From an uncultured Bacteroidales bacterium (GTDB lineage Bacteria; Bacteroidota; Bacteroidia; Bacteroidales; Marinilabiliaceae): a stretch of DNA of 53,986 nucleotides. Positions 44,688-53,084 of this stretch are shown piece by piece; within the stretch, counting starts at the first letter, position 1, and the number at the start of each line of letters is the position of its first letter. The notes beneath the pieces are model-generated. The model made no database searches. It saw only the letters and a program-made list of their open reading frames with translations, and was not told where the DNA came from. The position numbers were made by a program, and so were the translations under genes. The DNA is taken from contig CALAUL010000013.1 of assembly GCA_937892255.1 (NCBI GenBank), positions 1-53,986 of the forward strand, given 5' to 3'.

Positions 44688-45615
44688 ACTCTAAAATTTT
44701 AATTATTTCCGGTCTGAGATAATTATGCAGACCATGTATTATTATTGTATTATTTTCAAAATTAGTGTCATACGCATGTTCCAACGAGTGTTGTCCCGTC
44801 ACATATTCCGGTGCTACTTGACGAACAGTATCTCCTTTCAAATAATTTTCTATTTCCGTCGGCACAATATCACCGCGAGCTAACGCCTTGGCTCTTCTAA
44901 GCGTTAAGTCCACTTCACTCGTGTCGGAACTTAAAATCCTCACACAAGCTCTATAACTCCATGGTCTGCTCAGATTGGGCATACAGCTCGTAACTGTTGA
45001 CAAAAGGGTGTCAGCCGAATGAATATCACCTAAACTCAACTCTATTTTTGCCAAGTAAGCCATCGTAATTACATCTTCCGAATCTTTTATCGCCACGGAT
45101 AATTCTTTTTTAGCTTCTGATGCCGCTTCTGCAAAAACAATAGGATAACGACTTTTCACGTCTGAGATAAATAAACTTTCCAAAATATCCGGCTTATTCA
45201 TTATCAGATTTTTAAGCGCACATTTTAGCGTTAAAGTGTCATTTAAAACTACGGCTGATTGGATTTGCAAATACGAACTTTCTACACAATGCCATTCTCG
45301 CCCTAACACTTTTATGACTTGTGCATAATCACGACGTAAAAAGTAACATGCAGACAGACAATATTGCACATATACATCTGATGGGAAATATGAGTATGCC
45401 TTTTGAAACAAGCTCATGGCTGTATCATTTTCAAATACATGTCCTGCCTTTATTTTATCTAAACTAATACTATCAGCCTCGCAATAAGCTAAACCTCTGT
45501 CTATAATCTCAACAATATTATCATCTTCTTTGAATGTGCCGCCAATATACATGACGGATAACATCATAGCAGATATGGATAATAAAATAAATATCAACTG
45601 ACTATACCTTTTCAT
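44674..45615 (-). CDS. Membrane-anchored TPR-like protein of the exporter operon
   Basis: 313 residues from the ATG at 45615 (the frame reaches 45660); this start gives an anchor or signal segment at about 5-25. The rest is helical, with TPR-like pairs near 70-100 (ALFQKAYSYFPSDVYVQYCLSACYF) and 190-250. It has no enzyme motif. It directly follows an O-antigen-ligase-like gene and overlaps it by 14 bases. In O-linked protein glycosylation, ligases of this fold often carry a TPR domain at their C-terminus, so the two could act as one unit; this is inference. Confidence 0.7.
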   Translation of the reverse strand: MKRYSQLIFILLSISAMMLSVMYIGGTFKEDDNIVEIIDRGLAYCEADSISLDKIKAGHVFENDTAMSLFQKAYSYFPSDVYVQYCLSACYFLRRDYAQVIKVLGREWHCVESSYLQIQSAVVLNDTLTLKCALKNLIMNKPDILESLFISDVKSRYPIVFAEAASEAKKELSVAIKDSEDVITMAYLAKIELSLGDIHSADTLLSTVTSCMPNLSRPWSYRACVRILSSDTSEVDLTLRRAKALARGDIVPTEIENYLKGDTVRQVAPEYVTGQHSLEHAYDTNFENNTIIIHGLHNYLRPEIIKILEYDTN

Positions 45616-46813
45616 ATTCTCTTTTATGATATACCGATGAAAGAAAAAGCATGACAACACACAGAAAGAAAACAGATGAAATACGAGTCATTGAGGCAAA
45701 AGATAATTCCCTTAATATCAGAGCCAATATCCCCGCAACCATCAACAACGCACAAATATTCCCTCTACGAATATTCTTCAAAACCATGCCTCCTAACAAT
45801 ATCGCTATTGATACAACAAAAGCATAACCTACTATTCCTCGCTCTTCCCACAATTGTAGAGCCATATTGTTTGAAGATGCGCTGACCAACGTATCATATT
45901 CTGTCTTACTCTTCAAATTACTTATGAAGTAATTTCCATCTCCTTTTCCAAAAAGCACTGCATCTGAAGAGACGTTTTTCAGTCTTTCCACTCTTGAGCT
46001 AAAACTCCGACGTTGTGATTCGGTTTTAAATAAAGAGACGGTCGTTTCAACCGAAGTCCTAATCGGCTGTGAGAGAAAAACTACGCAAATGGCAGGGAGC
46101 ATACTCATCAAAAGTATAAACATCATACGTTTAAGTTGCTCTCGCCGAAATAGAAAGATAAGCACAAACGTAATCAGAAAGAAAAAAAACATTGAAAAAT
46201 ATGCGCCTCGAGAATAACTGAAAATTATCGACAATACACACATTGACATATTAACTAAACTCCAAAGTTTTATTTTCCTTTTCCTCATGGCAATTGACAT
46301 CAGAGTCAAAAACGGCAGAAAACACAGCAACATTGTTGCGTTGTCATTGCATAACATGAACAAAGGAAGATATAAAAGTTTGAAATCAGTTAAGGATTCA
46401 AACCCCAAAACAGACACACATTCGTAGTGATGAACAATGTAAAAAACAATGTTTAGCACCAAAAGAATAGATGCAAGCACATTAAAAATAACGCCCATAA
46501 CGTCTATCACACGACTCGACAGATATTTATCTCGTCTTACAATTAACGAAACGATAGTTACCGTTAGCAAGTCTATTGCAAAACTCAGCGAATTGAAGCG
46601 AAATACACTGAAAATCAGACCGACTGCAACGTATATGCTCACAACTCCCAATAATATCCACTCCCGAAAAGAGAAGACTATCGGTCCGCTCGTTTTCCTT
46701 AGAAACAACGCATAAAACGGAAGTATCAATAAAAGCAATTTTGCCGACAATAGGCCCAGCAGTATGCTAACGCTGACGAATATTGTGCTTAACAATTCTC
46801 TTCGTTCCATCAA
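45602..46813 (-). CDS. O-antigen ligase / Wzy-like polytopic membrane protein
   Basis: 403 residues with about eleven membrane segments and a large loop at about 245-330. The Wzy_C/WaaL pattern is present: SYSRGAYFS near 200-208 and the NMALQLWEERGIVGYAF block near 315-331 that follows the loop. Such proteins transfer lipid-linked glycan to lipid A core or to protein. A capsule or LPS locus is not in view, which makes a dedicated role in the exporter operon plausible. It overlaps the HlyD-like gene by 4 bases. Could also be a polymerase or a related ligase. Confidence 0.78.
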   Translation of the reverse strand: MMERRELLSTIFVSVSILLGLLSAKLLLLILPFYALFLRKTSGPIVFSFREWILLGVVSIYVAVGLIFSVFRFNSLSFAIDLLTVTIVSLIVRRDKYLSSRVIDVMGVIFNVLASILLVLNIVFYIVHHYECVSVLGFESLTDFKLLYLPLFMLCNDNATMLLCFLPFLTLMSIAMRKRKIKLWSLVNMSMCVLSIIFSYSRGAYFSMFFFFLITFVLIFLFRREQLKRMMFILLMSMLPAICVVFLSQPIRTSVETTVSLFKTESQRRSFSSRVERLKNVSSDAVLFGKGDGNYFISNLKSKTEYDTLVSASSNNMALQLWEERGIVGYAFVVSIAILLGGMVLKNIRRGNICALLMVAGILALILRELSFASMTRISSVFFLCVVMLFLSSVYHKREYEKV

Positions 46814-47874
46814 TCCAATTCAACTATTTGAGAAAGAGAATCTATTCCTGATACAATCTGTGCATTCTGACCATCTGATATTCCGATTTTCACATATTTT
46901 TTCTTCACTCTCTCTTCTTCATCTAAGACATCAACATAGACCGAATCTCCTTCATAATGAAGATATTTTTCATTCAAGCTCCACACATTCGTTTCTTTTT
47001 CAGTGACGATGGTTCCTATCGCAGAACACCCGGAATAGATATGCGTAGAACCTACTGTCGACAAATCGATTGTAGCATGTACTCTGTATGTAGTTATGCT
47101 TTGTCCTCTTGTGGCTGTGGGAGAAATAGAACTTATCACACCGTTAACAACCCCTGTTGGAGATGTTGCAACTGAAAAGGTAATAGGTGTCCCGACTTTT
47201 ATTTTATCGACATCGACCTCTGATACATGTCCTTCGAATAGCATACAACTAAGGTCTGCTATACGTGCTATGATAGAGCCCTCGCTATACAAGCCTCGGG
47301 CCATCACAGAACCGCCTTCTTTTATAGGCAATTCTATAACAGTGCCACTATTGGTTGCGTTAATCACATTTGGAATCATGTCATTCGTTTGTTCTCCTGT
47401 AACCATGGCCAACTCTGCGACTAACGTCTCGTAGTTCTTTTTCATAGCGACGTATTCCGATACGACATTCTCATATTCTTCTTTTGCAAGAAATCCTTCC
47501 TTATAAAGAGTTTCGGAACGTTCAAATTGCGACGTTATGACATCTAATTTGTTCTTCGATACTTCTAAATTATCACGCAGACGACGTACCTCCACCGGAT
47601 CCATGACAAATCTGATTGAAGCCAGTGTTTTCCCTTGAACAACAACGTCCCCGACTTTCACTAATAACTTATCAAGAGTTCCGGAGATAGAAGACCGGAC
47701 ATCTATAACACGTTCTGGTTCTATATATCCGGAGAGAGTAAGAGTCTTCTCTATATCATTCCGAGACATGGAAACTGTTTTGATTTCCTCTGACTGTTTT
47801 TCAATTGCTTTTGCTAAAACAAAACCAAAGAAAAATACTACGATTAACAAAAACGTAAGACTTACCTTTGACAT
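46810..47874 (-). CDS. HlyD/MacA-like membrane-fusion adaptor
   Basis: 354 residues: one N-terminal membrane segment (5-22), a barrel-sandwich lipoyl-like half at about 45-80 (SSISGTLDKLLVKVGDVV), a coiled-coil hairpin at 85-150, the second half near 165-200 (GTVIELPIKEGGSVMARG), and beta-barrel domains to the end. It should bridge an inner-membrane ABC exporter to the TolC-like channel. It lies 4 bases after the MacB-like permease, and between that and the C39 exporter it could serve either. Confidence 0.92.
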   Translation of the reverse strand: MSKVSLTFLLIVVFFFGFVLAKAIEKQSEEIKTVSMSRNDIEKTLTLSGYIEPERVIDVRSSISGTLDKLLVKVGDVVVQGKTLASIRFVMDPVEVRRLRDNLEVSKNKLDVITSQFERSETLYKEGFLAKEEYENVVSEYVAMKKNYETLVAELAMVTGEQTNDMIPNVINATNSGTVIELPIKEGGSVMARGLYSEGSIIARIADLSCMLFEGHVSEVDVDKIKVGTPITFSVATSPTGVVNGVISSISPTATRGQSITTYRVHATIDLSTVGSTHIYSGCSAIGTIVTEKETNVWSLNEKYLHYEGDSVYVDVLDEEERVKKKYVKIGISDGQNAQIVSGIDSLSQIVELD

Positions 47875-47878
47875 AATT

Positions 47879-49114
47879 TTATTCTGATTGAAGTGCGTTA
47901 ATAGGGTTCATATATGCTGCCAGACGTGCCGGACGAAGACCTGAAAGCAATCCGACCAACATGACAACAAGCATAGAAAATATAGTTGTTCCCACATCAA
48001 TGGTAAGATCTCCCATTAGGTCTTCATTACCACTGAACATTTGGGATAAAACATTCAAAATGAGCCAACCAACGAAAATTCCACAGGCTCCGGCGACTAA
48101 AGATATTGCCATAGACTCGCCCAAGATGAGTTTCTTTATATCATTGGGCGTCGCACCCATGGCTATACGAACTCCTATCTCTCTTGTGCGCTCTCGTACA
48201 TTTGAAACCATAATATTGCTGATACCAATAATTCCTCCGACCAAAGTGCTGATTCCTACAAACCAAATAAAATAGCGAATTCCACTAAACAACATATCAA
48301 ATGCATTAAGTTGTTCCTCTAATGTCGTGATATATATAGCATTTTGATCCGTTGGCACAAAACGATGCAATAATCCCAATTGCTTACGCACTTGCTCCGC
48401 AATGTCTTTATCGCCTTTTGATGTATACACTATCGTACTAAATTTCGGCTCTTTGTCCACAACAGATAGATATGTCGTTGACGGCATCATCACTGCTCTT
48501 GCATCACCTGGAGCTGTTGGAGAACTTTTAAACACTCCGACAACCATAACAGGCATGTTATTTATCAGAATGTTCTTACCTATGCAATCTGTCTGTTTAA
48601 ACAACACCTTCTCAACTTGCTCTCCTATAATTACACATCGCCTGTTTTCCCGAAAATCAACGACATTAAGGCCTCTGCCACGAATCATCTTAATAGATAA
48701 TATCTTAAGATAATCTTCATCAAATCCTCGGATTTCAAAACCACCGTAGTTTCCCACCGACGATACTCTATTCCAACCGGATAATAATGGGGAGATGTAT
48801 TGTATATCGGAAATGTTTTGGCGAATCTGAACAACATCTCTTTTTTCAAAATAGACCTGCATGTTTTTCATTCCTCCGTCGGAAGGTTCTGACACAACGC
48901 CTGCATCGACTTGTACCATGCTGCTATTGAAATCCTCAAACAAATCCATCACCCCGTCTTGAAAGGCATTACTCACACCTACTAAAATGACCATAATAAA
49001 AATACCCCACGAAATACCTACGCATGAAGCTACCGTCTGAGCCTTTCGTCCGCGTATGTGCTCATACACCTCATACCAGTAATCGCCTATTTCCCAAAAA
49101 AATGACCTTATCAC
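47879..49114 (-). CDS. MacB-like ABC permease
   Basis: 411 residues with the MacB topology: one membrane segment near 28-50, a periplasmic MacB_PCD domain at about 55-265, then three membrane segments near 280-400. The coupling motif NVRERTREIGVRIAMGAT follows the second segment. MacB-type complexes push peptides or lipoproteins from the periplasm through TolC by a mechanical cycle. The matching ATPase gene lies 24 bases upstream. Confidence 0.93.
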   Translation of the reverse strand: MIRSFFWEIGDYWYEVYEHIRGRKAQTVASCVGISWGIFIMVILVGVSNAFQDGVMDLFEDFNSSMVQVDAGVVSEPSDGGMKNMQVYFEKRDVVQIRQNISDIQYISPLLSGWNRVSSVGNYGGFEIRGFDEDYLKILSIKMIRGRGLNVVDFRENRRCVIIGEQVEKVLFKQTDCIGKNILINNMPVMVVGVFKSSPTAPGDARAVMMPSTTYLSVVDKEPKFSTIVYTSKGDKDIAEQVRKQLGLLHRFVPTDQNAIYITTLEEQLNAFDMLFSGIRYFIWFVGISTLVGGIIGISNIMVSNVRERTREIGVRIAMGATPNDIKKLILGESMAISLVAGACGIFVGWLILNVLSQMFSGNEDLMGDLTIDVGTTIFSMLVVMLVGLLSGLRPARLAAYMNPINALQSE

Positions 49115-49138
49115 AACTTCATTCCTCCTTTTAACATG

Positions 49139-49858
49139 TTATTTTATTACTCCATTAATACCAAACGATGAATGTTCGTGATTCGAATTGTCTTCTATAG
49201 AAGATATAATCCCATCGCATAGTCTGATAATCTTATCCGTTTGATTAGCTACTCCCGACTCATGTGTGACAACTACGACCGTTAATCCCTCCTCCTTGTT
49301 GAGTCGGCTCAGTATGTTCATCACTTCAATCGACGTGTGCGAATCCAATGCTCCTGTCGGTTCGTCGGCAAGTATGAGCTGTGGCGATGTCACCAATGCC
49401 CGCGCTATGGCAACACGTTGACGCTGTCCTCCAGACAATTCGTTAGGCCGATGTCCTGCCCATTCTTTCATGCCTAATTTTTCAAGATATTCTAATGCCA
49501 ATGCTCGTCTTTTATTTCGTCCCACTCCTTGATAGTAAAGTGGCAGAGCAACATTCTCTACTGCGGTTTTGAACGGAATGAGGTTAAACGACTGAAAGAC
49601 AAATCCTATCATCTCGTTGCGACAATGCGCACTTTCAGTCGTTGTGAGCCCTTTCATTAGTTTCCCGTCAAGATAATATTCTCCTTCGTCATATTCGTCC
49701 AAAATACCGAGTATGTTGAGAAGCGTCGACTTTCCCGAACCCGAAGCACCCATTATCGATACATATTCCCCTCGATTGATGTCAAGATCTATCCCCTTTA
49801 ATACATGTAAAGGAGATTCAGAATGATATGTCTTATTTATATTCCGTAGCCGTATCAT
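49139..49858 (-). CDS. MacB/LolD-type ABC transporter ATPase
   Basis: 239 residues with Walker A GASGSGKST at about 35-43, the Q-loop FVFQSFNLIPF, signature NELSGGQRQRVAIARAL, Walker B LILADEPTGALD and an intact H-loop His in VVTHE. The sequence is typical of MacB/LolD ATPases and should pair with the permease 24 bases downstream. Its start overlaps the end of the C39 exporter gene by 4 bases. Confidence 0.95.
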   Translation of the reverse strand: MIRLRNINKTYHSESPLHVLKGIDLDINRGEYVSIMGASGSGKSTLLNILGILDEYDEGEYYLDGKLMKGLTTTESAHCRNEMIGFVFQSFNLIPFKTAVENVALPLYYQGVGRNKRRALALEYLEKLGMKEWAGHRPNELSGGQRQRVAIARALVTSPQLILADEPTGALDSHTSIEVMNILSRLNKEEGLTVVVVTHESGVANQTDKIIRLCDGIISSIEDNSNHEHSSFGINGVIK

Positions 49859-51954
49859 TGAAAAGTGATGTAATTTATTCTGTCTGAATAGTTATCAAGT
49901 AATGCTGCTTGTTGAGTAACCACAATGACAAGATGTGTTTTAGAAATCTCACTAAGAATATTCCAAACGTGATTGTGCAATTGTGTGTCCATGGCAGATG
50001 TGGGTTCGTCAAGTATCAACACTTCGGGGTTGCGGACAAGTAGGCGTGTCAGTGCAACAAGTTGCTTTTCTCCGCCCGACAAACTGACGCCTGCTTCTCC
50101 CACAACAGTTCCAAGTCCATCTGATAGCATTGAAAAATATGGCATCAATCCGTATGTTTGACAAGTTTGCAATACTCGTTGATATATCTCCTGCAAATCT
50201 CCCGTCATTCCCATACAGATATTCTCTAAAACAGTTCCTTCGCACATTTCTATGTTCTGGGAAATTATTCCAATATGCTTGCGATAATCCGTAACACTGA
50301 CAGAATTTAACGGAATGGCATTGTTTATCAAAATCGAATCATCTGATGCGGCGTACGATTTCTCAAGCAATTTGCATAGCGTTGATTTTCCGCTTCCGCT
50401 TCTTCCGACTATACAGTTTATGCGGCCTTTTTCAAATGATGCGCTGAATTTATCAATTATCTTTCGACGACCTATGTACGCAAACGAAAGTTCCTTTACA
50501 GCTATCGACTCTACGTCGGGACATGGCTCTCCTTCTGCCTTCTCACTCGGCAAATCGATAGTACTGAAAAATCTGTCAAAAGCTATTTTGGCGTCATTGT
50601 ACGATATGGAAAGCAGCGATAAGTTTATTATCGACGGTGCTATAATCGAGATGATACTCGTCACGGCAATGAACTGACCTATCGTTATATGATTTCCGTT
50701 GAAATACATTACAGAACATACCAACATTGTGCCACAAAGCAATACGGCACTGACAACGCCATAAAACAACGAAAGCTTTATTTGCAAACAATCTGAGGCA
50801 TACGTTTTTTCGACATATTGCCCGTAATACTGACTGTTCAACATTGCAACGTTATCCGACATGTTGTTCACCTTTATCATTCTGACGTTCTTTACCGTAT
50901 TTATGAAATTACTCTCTAACTTAGAGTACGATGCCATCATCTCACGTTGTCGAGTTATGATAGTGTTATTTGAACGGTAAATATAATAAACAGACACCAA
51001 CAATACTGCCATTACGACAAATGGAATCGGCCATACATAGTAACCCGTAAAACACATGCCAACTATCACTACAAAAACGTCGACAAAGACGTTTCCGCCT
51101 ATGACGTAACTGACTATTCCCTGAATACGCCGTATATCCGACAGACGTGCGGAAAGGTCGCCTATCTTGCGCGACTCGAAAAATGACATCTTCAAGGAAA
51201 ATAGTTTGTGTAGAAATTGCGATACAAGCTCTTGCTGTATTCCCTTATACTGCTTGACTACCAATAGTTGCTTAATCGATGATAATCCTACTTTGACAAG
51301 CGTCAACAGCGTAACTATTGCTACACCGCAAAGAACAATTCCGATGGTTTCATTAGGCAGAAAATCGTCAATCAGTTTTTGAAAAAAGAGCGAAGTTGCC
51401 ATTCCCATGGCTGCTACAATCAGGCTCAATAATACAAGGCTGCAAAATACTGCCTTATTATTTCGCGACGTACTTGCAAAGAAACCAAGTATCCTATTCT
51501 CTCCCTTAATCTTTTGCTTTTGCTCAGTAGTCGGACTGACAAATAATGCCTTCTTTGTCCATATCTTCTCAAACTCTTCCGAAGTCATGACTGACTCTCC
51601 TCGAGCCGGATCAAATAGCACAACATTCCCTTTACTGCTTTTACAAAAGACCATGAAATGCATGAGTCCGTTGGGTAAAACCACATGAACTATAACCGGA
51701 TTTGTCTGAGCAGAAAGGTGTTCCATATCCATTTCGTAACCTTCTGCCTTAAATCCCATCGACTGCGAAGCAAGAAGCAAACCATACATTGTTGTCCCCT
51801 GCGCATTGGTTCCACTCAACTCACGACCGTATTCGAGAGATATGTTTGTCCCGAAATAACGCATCAACGTCACCAAACACGCAACTCCGCAATCCGACAT
51901 ATCTTGCTGAAAACAACCGACACGACACAACCGTCTTATCTCTCTATTCTTCAT
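49855..51954 (-). CDS. C39-peptidase ABC exporter (bacteriocin/GG-leader type) lacking the H-loop His
   Basis: 699 residues from the ATG at 51954 (the frame reaches 52008). Residues 10-140 form a C39 peptidase: oxyanion Gln16, Cys22 in SDCGVAC, His99 in LMHFMVF, Asp115 in LFDPARG. Six membrane segments follow at about 165-455. The ATPase holds Walker A GRSGSGKS at 517-524, signature LSGGEKQ at 625-631 and Walker B VLILDE at 645-650. At the H-loop the expected His is Gln681 (VVTQQ). The family cleaves substrates after a double-glycine leader while exporting them. Cleavage should work; full ATP cycling may be altered. It overlaps the thioredoxin-like gene by 11 bases. Confidence 0.95.
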   Translation of the reverse strand: MKNREIRRLCRVGCFQQDMSDCGVACLVTLMRYFGTNISLEYGRELSGTNAQGTTMYGLLLASQSMGFKAEGYEMDMEHLSAQTNPVIVHVVLPNGLMHFMVFCKSSKGNVVLFDPARGESVMTSEEFEKIWTKKALFVSPTTEQKQKIKGENRILGFFASTSRNNKAVFCSLVLLSLIVAAMGMATSLFFQKLIDDFLPNETIGIVLCGVAIVTLLTLVKVGLSSIKQLLVVKQYKGIQQELVSQFLHKLFSLKMSFFESRKIGDLSARLSDIRRIQGIVSYVIGGNVFVDVFVVIVGMCFTGYYVWPIPFVVMAVLLVSVYYIYRSNNTIITRQREMMASYSKLESNFINTVKNVRMIKVNNMSDNVAMLNSQYYGQYVEKTYASDCLQIKLSLFYGVVSAVLLCGTMLVCSVMYFNGNHITIGQFIAVTSIISIIAPSIINLSLLSISYNDAKIAFDRFFSTIDLPSEKAEGEPCPDVESIAVKELSFAYIGRRKIIDKFSASFEKGRINCIVGRSGSGKSTLCKLLEKSYAASDDSILINNAIPLNSVSVTDYRKHIGIISQNIEMCEGTVLENICMGMTGDLQEIYQRVLQTCQTYGLMPYFSMLSDGLGTVVGEAGVSLSGGEKQLVALTRLLVRNPEVLILDEPTSAMDTQLHNHVWNILSEISKTHLVIVVTQQAALLDNYSDRINYITFQ

Positions 51955-52444
51955 ACAAAATTTGATCCAATTTAGAATATCCGGCTCGTTTACATACAAA
52001 CTCACCATTCTTAAAATATAACATTGTCGGTATACCTATCGAACCTATTGCATTATTCCAAGTAAGAAGTGAGTCATATACGACATTAACTTCCGACAAA
52101 TTGAGAAACGTCATGTCTTTCAAAAAGGCGTCAATACTATCCTTTGGCGCAAACGAGACGAGATCTACTGACAACTCCGGCATATCGAGACTTTGTAACC
52201 CATTTATCTCTGCTTGACAAAAGTCACATTCCGGATGAAAAAGTATCACCAAAAGTTTCTCATTTGATTCTATCTGTGCTGCCAGTGAAATAGAGTCTTC
52301 TTCGCTATAATGCACATATATATCGGAGAAATCTTGTACCTCAATAGGCGTGAATAACTTGACAACGATGTAACCCAACCCGACTGCTGCTATCGCTACT
52401 ATAAATCCGAATATCGAACCTGCTATTATCTTACCTCGTCGCAT
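51944..52444 (-). CDS. Membrane-anchored thioredoxin-like protein (TlpA/redoxin-like)
   Basis: 166 residues: an N-terminal anchor at 5-30, then a thioredoxin fold with Cys73 and Cys76 in PECDFCQAE and the cis-Pro at 139 in GSIGIPT. It should act in the periplasm on disulfides, perhaps those of the exported peptide or of the operon's proteins. Bacteroidota bacteriocin-like export loci often include such a protein. It overlaps the upstream membrane-protein gene by 14 bases and the C39 exporter gene by 11. Confidence 0.88.
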   Translation of the reverse strand: MRRGKIIAGSIFGFIVAIAAVGLGYIVVKLFTPIEVQDFSDIYVHYSEEDSISLAAQIESNEKLLVILFHPECDFCQAEINGLQSLDMPELSVDLVSFAPKDSIDAFLKDMTFLNLSEVNVVYDSLLTWNNAIGSIGIPTMLYFKNGEFVCKRAGYSKLDQILYEE

Positions 52445-53066
52445 ATAGTGTCAAAGCTGTTGAACCGATAATAAGCAAAAGTGTTACCACACCATACGAA
52501 CAAAGCACAATCTTGCAGCTTGTGCCAAATGTCTGCTTCAAATTTCTACTAAGCATGTATGAAAGCACCACGATGTAAAGCACCTCAAAGATATTCATTG
52601 CCGACAGCGGCGTCACCATCCACTGGTCAAGCTTGTTGATATCAAAAAACGATGCCAAAGAGAGAGGCGCAACCGCCGCATCGAGCTGAGAGGTCGGAGG
52701 ATTAAACCAAATAAGATTTACAACTGCAACCAAACTCAACAATACATTCACCGATTCTGCAACAACCGTGGCTTTAAGTATATCCAAGAACGACTGCTTC
52801 GCAAAAAGATAATAACCGACATAGACAACTAAGGTGAAAAAGAGGAGCTTTACCAAAGCGCTCAATGCCGTTATAATCAAAGTAACAAGCGTATATTGAT
52901 GTGATTGTTCATATAGTTTCTCTGCTGTAACAGTTTTATTATTTTCAAGCAAATCTTCATACATTACAGCTATATTGTCTATTGTCATGACATACTCTAG
53001 CCTCAACCACACCAAAGCACTATAAATAAGCATTATAGACAATAAGCAAAATATTATTTTCTTCAT
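52431..53066 (-). CDS. Polytopic membrane protein of the exporter operon (Yip1-like topology)
   Basis: 211 residues with five likely membrane segments: about 3-20, 58-88, 98-118, 160-175 and 185-208. A loop at about 120-155 is moderately polar (NPPTSQLDAAV). I do not recognise it securely; the layout resembles Yip1-type proteins, and no Cys-rich motif of the MauE or VKOR kind is visible. It starts 18 bases after the partial membrane gene at the edge. A role in transport or redox support is only inferred from place. Confidence 0.65.
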   Translation of the reverse strand: MKKIIFCLLSIMLIYSALVWLRLEYVMTIDNIAVMYEDLLENNKTVTAEKLYEQSHQYTLVTLIITALSALVKLLFFTLVVYVGYYLFAKQSFLDILKATVVAESVNVLLSLVAVVNLIWFNPPTSQLDAAVAPLSLASFFDINKLDQWMVTPLSAMNIFEVLYIVVLSYMLSRNLKQTFGTSCKIVLCSYGVVTLLLIIGSTALTLYATR

Positions 53067-53084
53067 GTTATACTAATTTTTATT

